From assembly GCA_037501455.1 (NCBI GenBank), contig CM074860.1, forward strand, positions 22,837,001-22,901,000: a stretch of 64,000 bases of DNA. The letters are read 5' to 3'. The position numbers and the translations under genes were made by a program. Shown here in pieces: positions 1-11,000 of the stretch (position 1 is the stretch's first letter; the number at the start of each line of letters is the position of its first letter). A model generated the notes under the pieces. The model did no database searches and was not told the origin of the DNA. It saw only the letters and a program-made list of their open reading frames with translations. The stretch comes from Lantana camara (taxonomy: Eukaryota > Streptophyta > Magnoliopsida > Lamiales > Verbenaceae).

Positions 1-107
1 GTGAGTTTCTTGAAACCCTACGAATCTGGAAATAGGATTTGCAAGATACGATCTTCTTTTAGGAAAAATTTTAAATTCCGTTGCCTTTCTTCCGTGTTTT
101 TCCAACA
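1..107 (+). mobile_element. 3' end of the 5' LTR of a Ty1/copia retrotransposon
   Basis: The first 107 bases match the stretch at 12590-12698 almost base for base, with a few substitutions and small indels; both end in CCAACA. A Met-tRNA primer binding site follows two bases later. This is therefore the tail of a 5' LTR whose start lies upstream of the window, and 12590-12698 is the tail of the matching 3' LTR. The differences between the two tails show an insertion that is not recent. Confidence 0.9.
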
Positions 108-109
108 AG

Positions 110-124
110 TGGTATCAGAGCCAC
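110..124 (+). other. Primer binding site (initiator Met tRNA) of the copia element
   Basis: TGGTATCAGAGCCAC directly after the LTR end matches the complement of the plant initiator-Met tRNA 3' end, the usual minus-strand primer of Ty1/copia elements. It fixes the plus-strand orientation. Confidence 0.9.
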
Positions 125-2298
125 CTTGCAAGGCCTATTTCTTATTCGTCTTCGTATTACGAATTTGGTAGAAATTCTTAGATTTAGATGTGATTGAGTA
201 TTCATGAGTTTTTTAAAAATCTAAGAAAAATTGAATCTGTATTTTTTCCTAAAATTTCTGAAAAACGTTTTCTGAAAATTTTTGATTAGAACTGTTTTGA
301 ATCAAACTTAATTAAATCATGTTTTTTTATTCTGGATTGATTTGGTTTTAAAAACTGAAAATTATGAAATATGAAATCGCGTTACGAACACGCGAGGCTT
401 GGGCGTGCTAAGGCGTCGTATACCCAGCCCCCGCGCGAGAACCGCCATATTTGCTCAGTAACTCCCGCAACCGTGCGGGAGTGTTCTGGCCGCGCCTAGG
501 CCCGCCCGCCCAGCGGCTCTCGCAACCGTGGGGGAGCCTTGCCCTTTCCCTCCCGCAACCGCGTGGGAGGCCTTGCCCCGAGTGCCAGCTCGCTGCGCAC
601 AGGGAGTGCGCCTGGTGCGCGCGCCTAGTGCGCGACGTCGCGCGGCTTGTGGGTGTTCTCGGCCCGTTTGGTTTTCACAATCGTTTTCGTGTTTTGTCCA
701 ATCCAATCCCGATTTGATTTTTCTGAAAAAAAAATATTTTATTAAAATTAATATTATTTTTGTAATAATTTTAAAATTGCAATTTTTAGGAAGTAAAAAG
801 GTTTTAATAGTTGGGAAAAGTCATACTTATTATTTTTTGAAATAATGAAGAGATAAAATTATTAATTTTCAGAAATTAATTGGAATTTTATTGGTTTAAT
901 ATTTCTTGGATTATTGGAAAAGGCTCATGAACAAGAATTGCATCTAAGTTGTGTTTTAAGCTATTAGAGCTTAAAGCGAGAATTTTAATTTATGGGTAAA
1001 TTTAAATTCTTGCAATTTATGCATGCTAGGTGATCATGGGTTTTAGTCTTGTGGATGTTTTACATTTATGCACATGGATGGTTTAAATTAGGGTTGGAGC
1101 CCCATAGTTGTGTTTTTTCAATTGGGGTCTGTGCCCCAGTTATGTGCATATTGTTATGTGTTTATTATGTGACTTTCCATATTATTATTTTTGAGGCGGG
1201 GGTATACCCTGTGTATTTGTCTATGGCCAATATGAAGATTGACCCATATTATTTTATGCAAAGAGAGTAGATTATAAGAAAGTGAGATTTTTTGTTTTAC
1301 TTTGAAGATTTGCACCCATGGAGTAAGATGAATCCACACAACAAGTAACATGGAGGTGAAGACCCCTTAAATTGTTAGGGAGGGTTTCTATTATTGTAAT
1401 AGATAGGGCATAGTTTTATTTCCAATTCCCGTATGTGATTTAAACTGTCTCATGTGGCATGTATGTTAGAACTTGTGATTGTGGAGTGGCTCCCACATAT
1501 CACGCATAAGATAGGTAGAACCCATGATCATCCCATGCTAGTATCATGCTAGGACATCTTATCTGCTATGTGCTTGAGTGGAATGCATTTAAGTTGTACT
1601 TGCATTAATCAAGACGAATTGAAATGGATAACATATATGTTGGTGAGGTCAAACCGGACAACTCTCCGGTAAAATATTAAGCTAATTTCAAAAATAGGTG
1701 TTTAATTCGAGGTGCAAACTTTGAATTAAATTCCTAGCATTTCATCAATAGGATTTAAGTTTAATAGGGAAAGTTAGTTACCGTCCATGAGTCGTGGGGG
1801 GGCCATGTGAAACCTATTAGTTCTTAGTTTCCTGATTAATCAATTTCATGATTAATATTTTGAGATTAATTTTAGGGAGAGTGATGGCCGCGAGTCGTGG
1901 GTCGTTCGAACCAAGTTTTGATCTTGATCTTATGATTGATGGGTCTAGCTTAACGCCTAAGTAAATATGGATGTCGCACGAGTCGTGGGTCCATATTGAA
2001 AGATAGGTGATGCAAAAATATTACTAAGAATTCCACAGTGTTGGAATTGGTAAGTTGTACCTACTTTAGGCTTTATTTAGAATGACCAGTTCGAAATAAA
2101 GTGCTTAGGATCTTAGTACCCATTAGGATAACAAGTATCCTCTAAGATCTTTAGGGAATTATAGATCTTCTAAAAACACTAGGACCAACATAGATTAAAG
2201 ACCTAATCTTATGTATATCGTTATTATTCAGCATGCCCACTTAGTTCTCCTTTCTTCCATTTAGGTTGTAGATTCTGTGATTCTCTACGTGTTTTGAA
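125..2298 (+). other. Untranslated leader of the copia element
   Basis: About 2.2 kb separates the primer binding site from the first recognisable gag codon at 2299. I see no conserved coding sequence. The part at about 380-700 is strikingly GC-rich against an AT-rich background and holds three dyad motifs (separate entry). The rest is AT-rich with repeated short phrases around AGTCGTGGG (1793, 1895, 1982). A leader this long is unusual for plant copia, so an old insertion in it is possible, but I could not find clean borders. Confidence 0.6.
462..569 (+). repeat. Three 20-bp GC-rich imperfect palindromes in the copia leader
   Basis: Units lie at 462-481 (CTCCCGCAACCGTGCGGGAG), 517-536 (CTCTCGCAACCGTGGGGGAG) and 550-569 (CTCCCGCAACCGCGTGGGAG). 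Each can fold into a stem whose arms begin CTCCC or CTCTC and end GGGAG. The CGCAACCG core is the same in all three. Spacing is irregular (55 and 33 bp), so this is not a simple tandem satellite. Confidence 0.8.
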
Positions 2299-3531
2299 AT
2301 GGTAACCAAAAACCCTCTAGTATCGATCCTCGAGTCAAACAAGTTGATTGGTCCCAACTATTATGATTGGCTTAGGAATCTAAAAATCGTTCTAGATTCC
2401 GAGAAGAGAACTTATGTTCTCTACGAGACGGAGCCCGTTCACGAAGGGGAAGCTCCGACCCGGGCTGAGCGGGACGCGATCCAGAAGTGGAAGGATGATA
2501 ATATCCAAGCCCGTTGTTTCATGCTAGCTAACATGTCTTTGGACATGCAAAGACAGTATGAATCAATGGAATTCGCTTGGGAGATTTACGACCACTTACA
2601 GCAACTTTACCACCCTCATGAGCGTGTTACAAGGTATAACACCTCAAAAGAATTGTTCCATTTGAGAATGAGGGAAGGTACAAGTGTCCATGAATATAGA
2701 CTCCAGTTTCTAGCTCTCACTGAGAAACTTGCCTCCATGGACATGCCACTGAGAGATTAGCTTTCGGTGGATTTGTTGTCAGCCTCGCTCCCACTATCAT
2801 TCAACTCGTTTGTCCTTAACTTCAACATGAATCATGCAAATGCTAGTGTAGCTGAGTTGATTAGTCAGCTTGTGACTGCTGAAAGTACGATCAAGAAGAA
2901 CAATAAGGTTATGATGGTCATAGCGCCATCTTCTTCTAAGCCTTTTAAAGGCAAGAGCAAGATAGCCCAAAGAAAAAGAAGTCCCTTAGGCCCAATGGAG
3001 GCCATCAAGAAGGGAAAAGTCCAAAAGAAGAAACGTGATCAGAAAGAGGAAGTTTGCTTCCATTGTGGCAAATCGGGGCATTGGAGGAGAAACTGCCAAG
3101 AGTACAAGGCTACTCTAAAGAAAGGTGTGTTTCTCGTTGAAGTAAATCTTTCTATTAATTCTAACTCTTGGGTACTTGATAGCGGCTGTGGATTTCATAT
3201 CTGTAATGATGTATAGATGCTAAGTGAGGTTCGGCAACTCAAAGGAGGAGAATATGTCTTGAAGATTGGAGATGGCTCAACCATTGAGGCTCAAGCTTCA
3301 GGCAAAATTAGATTAGATTTAGGTCATTTTGAATTAGTTTTAAATAAAGTCCTATTTGTACCAGACATTATTTGTAATATAATTTCAGTTCCAATACTTG
3401 ATTGTGAAGGCTATGAAATTAATATTAAGAATGGTAACTTTTTCCTTAAAAAGAATAATTTTTCAATACCTCTTGGTATATTAAACAATAGACTTTATCT
3501 AACTCAAAACACCAATACTTTGAATATATAA
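2299..3531 (+). pseudogene. Copia gag and protease, broken
   Basis: This is the first part of a copia polyprotein. The start is ATG at 2299. The N-terminal part has the copia gag look (SNKLIGPNYYDWLRNLKIVL). A CCHC zinc knuckle (CFHCGKSGHWRRNC) lies near 3055-3100 and binds the element's own RNA in the family. An aspartic protease region follows, with active-site motif DSGC near 3178. The frame is interrupted by TAG at 2758-2760 and 3214-3216. Both stops are in frame with good homology on either side and both fit a CAG to TAG change. The frame ends at 3531, where a shift is needed to reach integrase. The protein cannot be made in full. Confidence 0.9.
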
Positions 3532-3566
3532 CGAGAAACAAAACGTAAGAGAGATGATGAAGTCTC

Positions 3567-4424
3567 AACATCTTTGAGGCACGGTAGATAGGAGATATTT
3601 CCAAGAACAGAATTAGCAAGTTAACTACCTTAGGGACGTTCTCTGAAAATGACCTTAAACAGTTAACTTCCTGTGAATCCTGTCTCAAAGGAAAGATGTC
3701 CAAAACTCCTTTCAAAAGGAGTGTTGATCGAGCTACTAAAACCTTGGATTTGATACATTCTGATGTTTATGGAACGTTTAGTGTGAGCACTCGAAACAAT
3801 CATCAGTACTTCATAACCTTTACTGACAATTTCAGTCGTTATGGTTATGTGTACTTAATGAAGTACAAATCTGAGGCTTTTGAGAAATTCTTAGAATTTC
3901 AAAAGGAGGATGGGAACCAAAATGGTCACAAGATCAAAACACTTCGATCTGATCGAGATGGCGAGTATCTTAGTGAAGAATTTCTTAATCATCTTGGAGA
4001 TAATGAAACTATCTCTCAGTGGACACCTGCGGGAACTCCTCACCTTATTGCAGTTTTTGAGAGAATGAATCGAACCCTACTTGATATGGTTCATTCCATG
4101 ATAAATTTCACTGACTTACCACCTTCGTTCTGGGGTTATGCCCTAGAAAGTGCAGCCAAGATTTTGAATCTTGTTCCTTCTAAATCAGTCCCTAAAACGC
4201 CCTATGAAATGTGACATGATAAAATCGCTAGTTATTCTAACTTGAGAATTTGGGGTTATCCTGCTTATGTGAAGAAGACAGTGGGAGATAAGTTAGAAGC
4301 TCGTTCTAACTTATGCTACTTTGTTGGGTATCCTAAGGAATCCATAGGATACTATTTCTATGATCAAACTGAACAAAAGGTGTTTGTTTCAAGAATACAA
4401 CTTTTCTTGAGGAATCGTTCCTAA
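3567..4424 (+). pseudogene. Copia integrase, frameshifted
   Basis: The zinc-binding pre-integrase part is recognisable around 3600-3710 (CESCLKGKMSKTPF in the downstream frame). The catalytic core follows at about 3730-4210: IHSDVYG gives the first Asp, LRSDRDGEY the second, and ERMNRTLLDMVHSM the catalytic Glu. The usual PQQNGVSER phrase has decayed to PHLIAVFER. A TGA at 4212-4214 and the upstream frameshift break the protein. The family inserts element cDNA into the host chromosome; this copy cannot. Confidence 0.9.
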
Positions 4425-4619
4425 AAGAAAAGAAAGGCAAGATCACAGAACTCGAAGAAATTCGAGGCACTCCCATGCCACATTCAAATGACACGTCCCA
4501 TTCTGATATCCCAGAACCAATCACAAACTTTGATACATGTGAAAATCCTTCTCCGAGGCGTTCTGAATGCATTCCTAGATAGCCTGAGAGATGGTATGGA
4601 TTTCTTCATGAAATCTCTC

Positions 4620-6209
4620 AAGAGGATAACGATCCTTTAACTTATGAGGAGGCACTATCAGACTCGGATTTTGAACAGTGGAAACAAGCCATGAAATCCA
4701 AAATGGACTCCATGTACTCCAACCAAGTTTGGACCTTGGTAGATTTACCTGATGGGGTAAAACCCATAGGGTGCAAATGAATCTTTAAGAGAAAGCTTGG
4801 AGTAGATGGAAACGTTGTTGCCTACAAGGTAAGACTTATTCAAAAGGATTCACTCAAAGGCCCGGCATGGACTTTGATGAAACCTTTTCACCAGTTGCAA
4901 TGCAAAAGTCTATTCGGATCATGCTTGCCATAGTTGCGTATTATAACTACGAGATATGGCAAATGGATGTCAAAACTGTCTTTCTCAATGGAGACATTGA
5001 TAAAGACATTTATATGGATCAACCCATAGGTTTCACATTCAGTGAGAGTGAGCAAAAGGTTTGCAAACTCCAAAGATCAATCTATGAATTGAAACAAGCT
5101 TCTAGAAATTGGAACATTCGTTTTAATGAAGCAGTCAAAGAGTTAGGCTTCATTCAAAATTCGAACTAGTCCTTCGTGTATAGAAAGGAATTGGAGACTT
5201 CAGTGCAATTCTTAGTACTCACGTTGATGACATTCTTCTAATTGGGAATTCGAAGGATAACATGGAAGTTACCAAGTCTTGGTTATTGAACCAATTCGAG
5301 ATGAAAGATCTTGGTGATGCATCCGATATTCTCGACATAAAGATCTATAGGGATAGATCTAAAAGATTAATAGGACTATCACAGTTGATTTACATAGACA
5401 AAGTGCTGAAATGATTCAGCATGGAGGATGCGAAGAATAAGATTCTTCCAATGAGTGTAGGAACATGTCTTTCTAACAAGATGTGTCCTAAGACAAACCT
5501 TGAGAAGGAAAGAATGACTCATGTACCTTATGCCTCGGAAATAGGCAGCATATTGTATGCAATACTATGTACTCGACCGGATGTGACTTATGCACTTAGT
5601 GTTACAAGCCGGTTCCAATCTGACCCTGGAGAAAGTCACTGGACTGCCGTGAAGAACATCTTAAAGTACTTGCCAAGTACTAAGCATTTGTTCTTAGTAT
5701 ACGGAGGACAGAAAGATCTAGTAATCGAAGGATTCTGCGATGCAAGCTTTGCATCTGACTTAGATGATTTTAAGTTGATGTCAGGATATATTTTCTGCCT
5801 TAACGGCGGAGCAGTGAGTTGGAAAAGTTCCAAACAGACCACCACTGCAAATTAGACCACTAAGGCCAAATACTTAGTTGCAAACGATGCAGCTAAGGAA
5901 GTTGTTTGGATTAGAAACTCCATTCAAGAATTGAATATCGTTCCTAGCATGAAGGACCCCATTACTGTGTTTTGTGACAACACTGGGGCAGTTGCTCAAG
6001 CAAGAGAACCAAGATCTCACCAACAGACTAAGCACATTATGAGGAAGTATCACCTAATCCCTGATATCATCAAATGAGGTGATATGCAAATAGAGAGGGT
6101 CGCATCAGCAGAGAACGTGGCAGATCCATTTACTAAACCACTTAGTCGAGAAGCTTTCGAAGGTCATCTTACAAAGATGGGACTTAGATTAGCTTATGAA
6201 TGGCTTTGA
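4620..6209 (+). pseudogene. Copia reverse transcriptase and RNase H, broken
   Basis: Reverse transcriptase runs from about 4620 (TYEEALSDSDFEQWKQAM) through QMDVKTVFLNGDIDKDIYM near 4960 to the active-site phrase THVDDILL near 5215-5240. RNase H follows, with GYIFCLNGGAVSWKSSKQ near 5780 and a C-terminal ADPFTKPL phrase near 6120. The last stop is TGA at 6207-6209. Breaks include TGA near 4778 (Trp expected), stops near 5167, 5412, 5853 and 6075, and at least one frameshift around 5170. Length and order fit a normal copia pol. Confidence 0.9.
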
Positions 6210-6211
6210 CA

Positions 6212-6225
6212 GGCAAGTGGAAGAT
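6212..6225 (+). other. Polypurine tract of the copia element
   Basis: GGCAAGTGGAAGAT lies between the end of RNase H and the TGTTAGG start of the 3' LTR. This purine-rich run is where plus-strand DNA synthesis would be primed. Confidence 0.75.
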
Positions 6226-7350
6226 TGTTAGGAATAGTGTCCTAAAAGCTGATGTATTAGTCTGCTTAGTACTTTGCCATTTGTATATCACAGACAATCT
6301 TTGAATAATAAACGAACTAAGGTAACACTTCTTTATATGCTCTTGTCTGATTGTATGTTTACTTATCTTTGCATGTATAAGAACTACTTTTATCAATATG
6401 ACTTATAGGACTTAACCATTTAGGTGAAGTAGTTCATGAGACGAGCCCTAAATCACTTAAGTCATGATTAGAAATCACTCCAAGCCGATGAGTCCAAAAG
6501 ATAGTGGGAGTGTCAATATGACTCGTTTAAGGCTTGCTCATGTGATCACGCCCTTAAGAAGGATCATCTTATTTCATGGGGTGCAAAGTGTATTGATTGA
6601 TACGTGTGTGATACATGGGGGTGCTTACTTATTTTAAGTAGGTACACTGAGGTGTTCCGTGTGAGAAAATTCCTAAATGGGAAAGGAAGTTTCTATTTCT
6701 AGAAATAGAAACTTCCAGATTATGAAATATCTCACAAGTCATTGATGTGATTAAGTAGTCCTTAGACTTGAGATTTCATCGATGCTTTGTGAGCTAACTC
6801 TGCAGTCTTAGGTGTAAGCTTTAAAAGGTGTCACCTTAGACAACTGATTCAAAGCTTATGTTGGGGCTGTACAAGTGGCACATGGAAGCATATGAATATC
6901 AATAAAGGACCTACACTTGCATTAGCAAGTTGATCTCTTATTGTGTAAGTCATTCATATGCCATAGTGGAGTCGTTGGACAAGGCAGTGGATCGAGATCA
7001 AGAAATGGGTTTCTTGGATCGAGATCAAATGGATATGAAATGTACTTAACTTTAAGATCGAGATTATTAGGGTTCTGACTATTCCCTTGCCCTAGATCTC
7101 AATTGAGAGATGGGTTGTAGGAGGATTTTATCTCACATGTGTTAATGACTTAAAGGTTCTTTCGAATTGAGATATTCTTATTCAGCTAGGGGTCACACAC
7201 CTGTTGCTAGACTACGGTAGTGTGATCTGTGGACTGATTAATTAATTAGGGTCATTGCTAACTGAATTAAGAACCTAGAGGGTCACACACAAATGCCCGG
7301 TCACGAGGGTTAAGGCTTGAATCAATTAAATGAGTTGATCGAACCAACAA

Positions 7351-10300
7351 TGTAATGCCTCGGCTTTTCAACTGTATAGGTATGATGTATGTGTTTATCA
7401 AATTGTGAAATTTAAATTAAATTATATATTTGCTTTTATATGTTTAATTCCTTTATTTGTTTATATTATTCGAATTTGAAATTTCATATGAATTCTTTAA
7501 ATTTACGTCTATGTGAATATGTTTGAGTATCGTTTCTATCCGAATTGATTTTCGATTTTTGTGAAAATTTGGTATGTTGGAGATTTATGTGCTATGAACA
7601 TGTCAATATGCTCGTTTTACGTTTTTGGAATCGTTTGTTTGGGTTTTGGATTTATTTTGAGTTTTGGAGCCAAAACGGGGGCTAAAGAGAATTAAGCACA
7701 CCTTTGGTTCCGGGCGACATATCTTGAGGTCGAGAATTCAGATTCGACTTCCGTCACCTCCGTTGAACTTGAACCGATGATTTGGATTCAATGGGACAAG
7801 CTTCATATTTTTCTAAGCCCGTTTGGATCTCCGAATATCAACCAAAACAAGCTCCACCCGCCTATATGATAACTCTTAACCATTTTTGCCATAACTTGAC
7901 CTATACTTAACCAAATTGAGTAAAATTTGGACCCACATGACCCTTACTTAACCTTTAGTCAGCCAACATCTCTTCTTTTTCATTTCATACACCAAGAGGA
8001 CACAAAATCAGTAGCAAATCGTGACCCCCTTAAGAAGAAAAGAAAATACTATTCATCTTCAACCTTTTGAGCTCAATACTCCTCCATTTCTCTCCAAATT
8101 CGAAAGGTAAGGTTATAATCTTGTTTCCCTCCTTCTTGGGGTCATTTTGATCTATGGCATGCTTGTTTTCATGAAGGTTTGAGTATGGATTGAATTTTTC
8201 TATGAATAGTTAGGTTTTATTAGAAATTCTTGAATCCTTGCTTTCCTTGAATTATTTGATGAGTTGGTGCTTGTAAGTTGATCACTTGTGCTCCTTTATT
8301 GCATTTATGGAAATTTATTACATGGTAGTTGAGTGTTAAGTATTATGCCTTTAATGAACTTGAGTTTAACTTGAAGAACTTAAACTCTTTCTTCCTTCTT
8401 TGCACTCCATTTCTTGCCGGTATGATTACGATTGGTATGTGTTTGATTTCCTTGTGTTTTGGTGAGTTTTTGTTGCTGCTGTTGCCTTCTTTCTATCTCC
8501 ATTTGTGCTACTTCTATGAAAGGTTTGAAACAGGGGAGATGGCTTACGAACTGCTGTAAAACTGGAGCTGCAAGGGGTGATGTCCCGTTACCCCGATTCC
8601 TTGCACATTTGGTGACTCCCGTCACGACCATTCCATACCGAAGCCTTGAGTTTCTGCCTGCCTTAACGCCCATCACCACCATTGCACTGAAACCTGGTGA
8701 CCCCCGTCACCATGCCTGGAAAGGAGCTGTTGTGTCCCTTCACGCCCGTCACCTCCTTTCTTCGGTGTCACTCCCTAAGCTTTGTGATGAGTTTTCTTTT
8801 GTGTTTTGTTTCGTTTTCTTATTTTCTTGGTCTCGTTAATGACTTATATGATTCGTTAACATGTTGTATTGTATGTTATAATTGTTGTATTGAATTTATA
8901 GAGTGATTTGATATGATCCTTGTCCGGTAATGAACTAATATGCTATAACGTGGCTTAAATGTTTTTTTATGAAACGTTAAGTGCTTTCTTTGCATTTTTT
9001 GATGTCTTCAATGAATCCTCTTGCCTCTATACTTATTATATACGTTGTGTACATGTCGGCATATGTGTTATGATTAATGTATTAAGCTTATGGTCCGTTT
9101 TGATATGATGTATGAAAGTTATGAAACGTTTGAACGTAAAACCTTCAAATATTGAATGAATTACTTGATTATATGACTTCATGACATCATTTTACTTATT
9201 ATGCATTTCATATCATGTGCATAACATTTCTGTGCGTCATATATGGTCATTTTGAGTCTCACACTGCCTCTTTAGCACAGATTTGGGTCCGATCGGACAC
9301 GAGGGAGATCCTTGAGACTCTTGTGCTTCTTCTTTTGATTTTATAAGGTGCATTTCTCTTCTAATAGCTATGACGACCCGATATATCCCTTATGTGAAAA
9401 GTTTTAAGCCAAACTAGTATAATTATATATCGAGTCTTTTCAAGAGTAAATGATTTTGAACGTAAGCCTTTCTTTTTTGAATCCCTACCTTATGATTTTG
9501 GCGAGACATGAATGAATGCACGGGCCCAGGAACTTAGTGCAAGTAACTATCCGGGGAGGCAAGGGCCAATGGTAATCCCTTGCACTAGTTCCAACCAAAC
9601 TACGGAGATACCGGCCCTCGCTAGGAGATTACTGGGGAATGGGAGCTGAGGCTTGGGCCTTGCAAACCCGTCCACCACCTGCTGTTATGTATGGGTGGTT
9701 GGGCCTTGCAAACCCGTCCACCACCTGGAGAAGAAAGGTGTATATGTATGATTATGAAGAATCGTATGACTGTGCACGAAAGATTATGTGTGTGATAACT
9801 TAATAATTAATACTCATGGTTACACAAGGTGTAGGTTGCAGATTATGCACGCCCACTCGCCGGGCCATGAATATCCTTACGAATGAATGAACGAATATAA
9901 TAGTTGTAATCCCGTTGATGCTTTTCTTTTTCTTTTTTTTACCCACTTGGGATGTTGTTGTAAACTTCATACGGGATTATGGCTTGCATGTAAATGTTTA
10001 AATTCTGCATTATTTATACTTATGCCCTGTTTTATACCCACTAGTCTCCTTTAGACTGAACCTTGTTTGTTTCAGCTATGTTGCGCAGGTTTGGGGAGTG
10101 CTAGGATGGAATACGAGTCGTCTAGGTCTTGCATTTAGGTCTAGCACTTTCTTATACACTCATATTGTTATTTTGTGTTATGATTATGACTTTGAGCTTA
10201 TTATTTTTGTATATGTAGGTCGTGAGGGCCGTGGAATTCTTGGATGATACTTGTAGATGTATTTTGGAGCTTGAAAGTTCATTGTATAGGTTATACGTTA

Positions 10301-10499
10301 ATAATTGCTTCCACTTTAATGGCTTTACTCTGATTTTATTACTTCTCATTCTTAAATAGTTTAAAGGTTAGCTCCCGCCTAGCATAGCGTGTGTGTTGTG
10401 TCCCCGTTCATCATGATTTGGCACGTGTATGGACTTTCATTTCATATGAGGGTCGGATCTCGTTGCGGGGGATGTGGTGCCTTGCGCTTGGGTGCTACA
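7351..10499 (+). mobile_element. 3.15-kb solo LTR of a Ty3/gypsy (Tekay-like) element
   Basis: The segment starts TGTAATGCC and ends GGGTGCTACA, the termini of the Tekay-like LTRs at 34248-36740 and 38657-46973. It is flanked by a perfect 5-bp duplication AACAA (7346-7350 and 10500-10504). No coding sequence, primer site or second LTR is present, so it is a solo LTR left by LTR-LTR recombination. It holds a GC-rich dyad array (8574-8755) and a doubled phrase GGGCCTTGCAAACCCG at about 9656 and 9700. It is the longest LTR of this type in the window. Confidence 0.9.
8574..8755 (+). repeat. Dyad array in the solo LTR (GTGAC...GTCAC type)
   Basis: Units include GTGACTCCCGTCAC (8612-8625), GGTGACCCCCGTCACC (8696-8711), TCACGCCCGTCACC near 8740-8753, and weaker copies near 8574-8594 and 8664-8678. 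It sits about 1.2-1.4 kb into the LTR, close to the relative place of the GGAACGGCCGTTCC arrays in the other LTRs, but with different arm sequence. Confidence 0.75.
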
Positions 10500-10891
10500 A
10501 ACAAAGTGTTGGAAAGGGGCCACACGGGTGGGGCATGTGTCTCGAGGTGACACGTGTCACTCTGTGATGGTAATTAAATAATTAATATTGATTAATTATT
10601 TAATGGACTTTGATTTAATTATGAATTAATATTAAAGTTCTAATTTGGAGATTTTAAGTCTAATAAATAATTAATTATGAATTAATTAATTATTAGCTTC
10701 AAGTTATTTATTATAAATAAATAAAGTTAATTAAAATATCTAAGTGAGTTAGATATTATATTCTTGCTTAACAAGTTTTTCAAAAAGAGACTTTTGGTCA
10801 AAATAAGAGTCTTTCTCTCCAAGCAAGAAATCCCTTACCAAAAGGGTTTAGGAAACCATATCCAACAAGACAAAGGATCAAACCCCTTATG

Positions 10892-10899
10892 CTATAAAT
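10892..10899 (+). promoter_or_regulatory. Likely TATA box of the copia LTR
   Basis: CTATAAATA lies in the third quarter of the reconstructed LTR, with an AT-rich U3-like stretch upstream and a C/A-rich R-like stretch (ACACAAACCCTAGAGCC) downstream. Position and sequence fit an LTR promoter. No transcript evidence is available. Confidence 0.5.
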
Positions 10900-11000
10900 A
10901 AGTGGGGTTCGAACCCCATAAGGGATTGATACACAATCTCCTTCTCCAAATTACTACACACAAACCCTAGAGCCTAAACACTAAACATAGAACTAGCATC

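Noticed and set aside
451..717. GC-rich open frames in the copia leader
   Set aside because: They depend on GC-rich hairpin DNA, overlap on both strands and resemble no protein.
8329..8906. Cys- and Leu-rich frames in the solo LTR
   Set aside because: They lie wholly inside an LTR, overlap each other in several frames and lack any domain.
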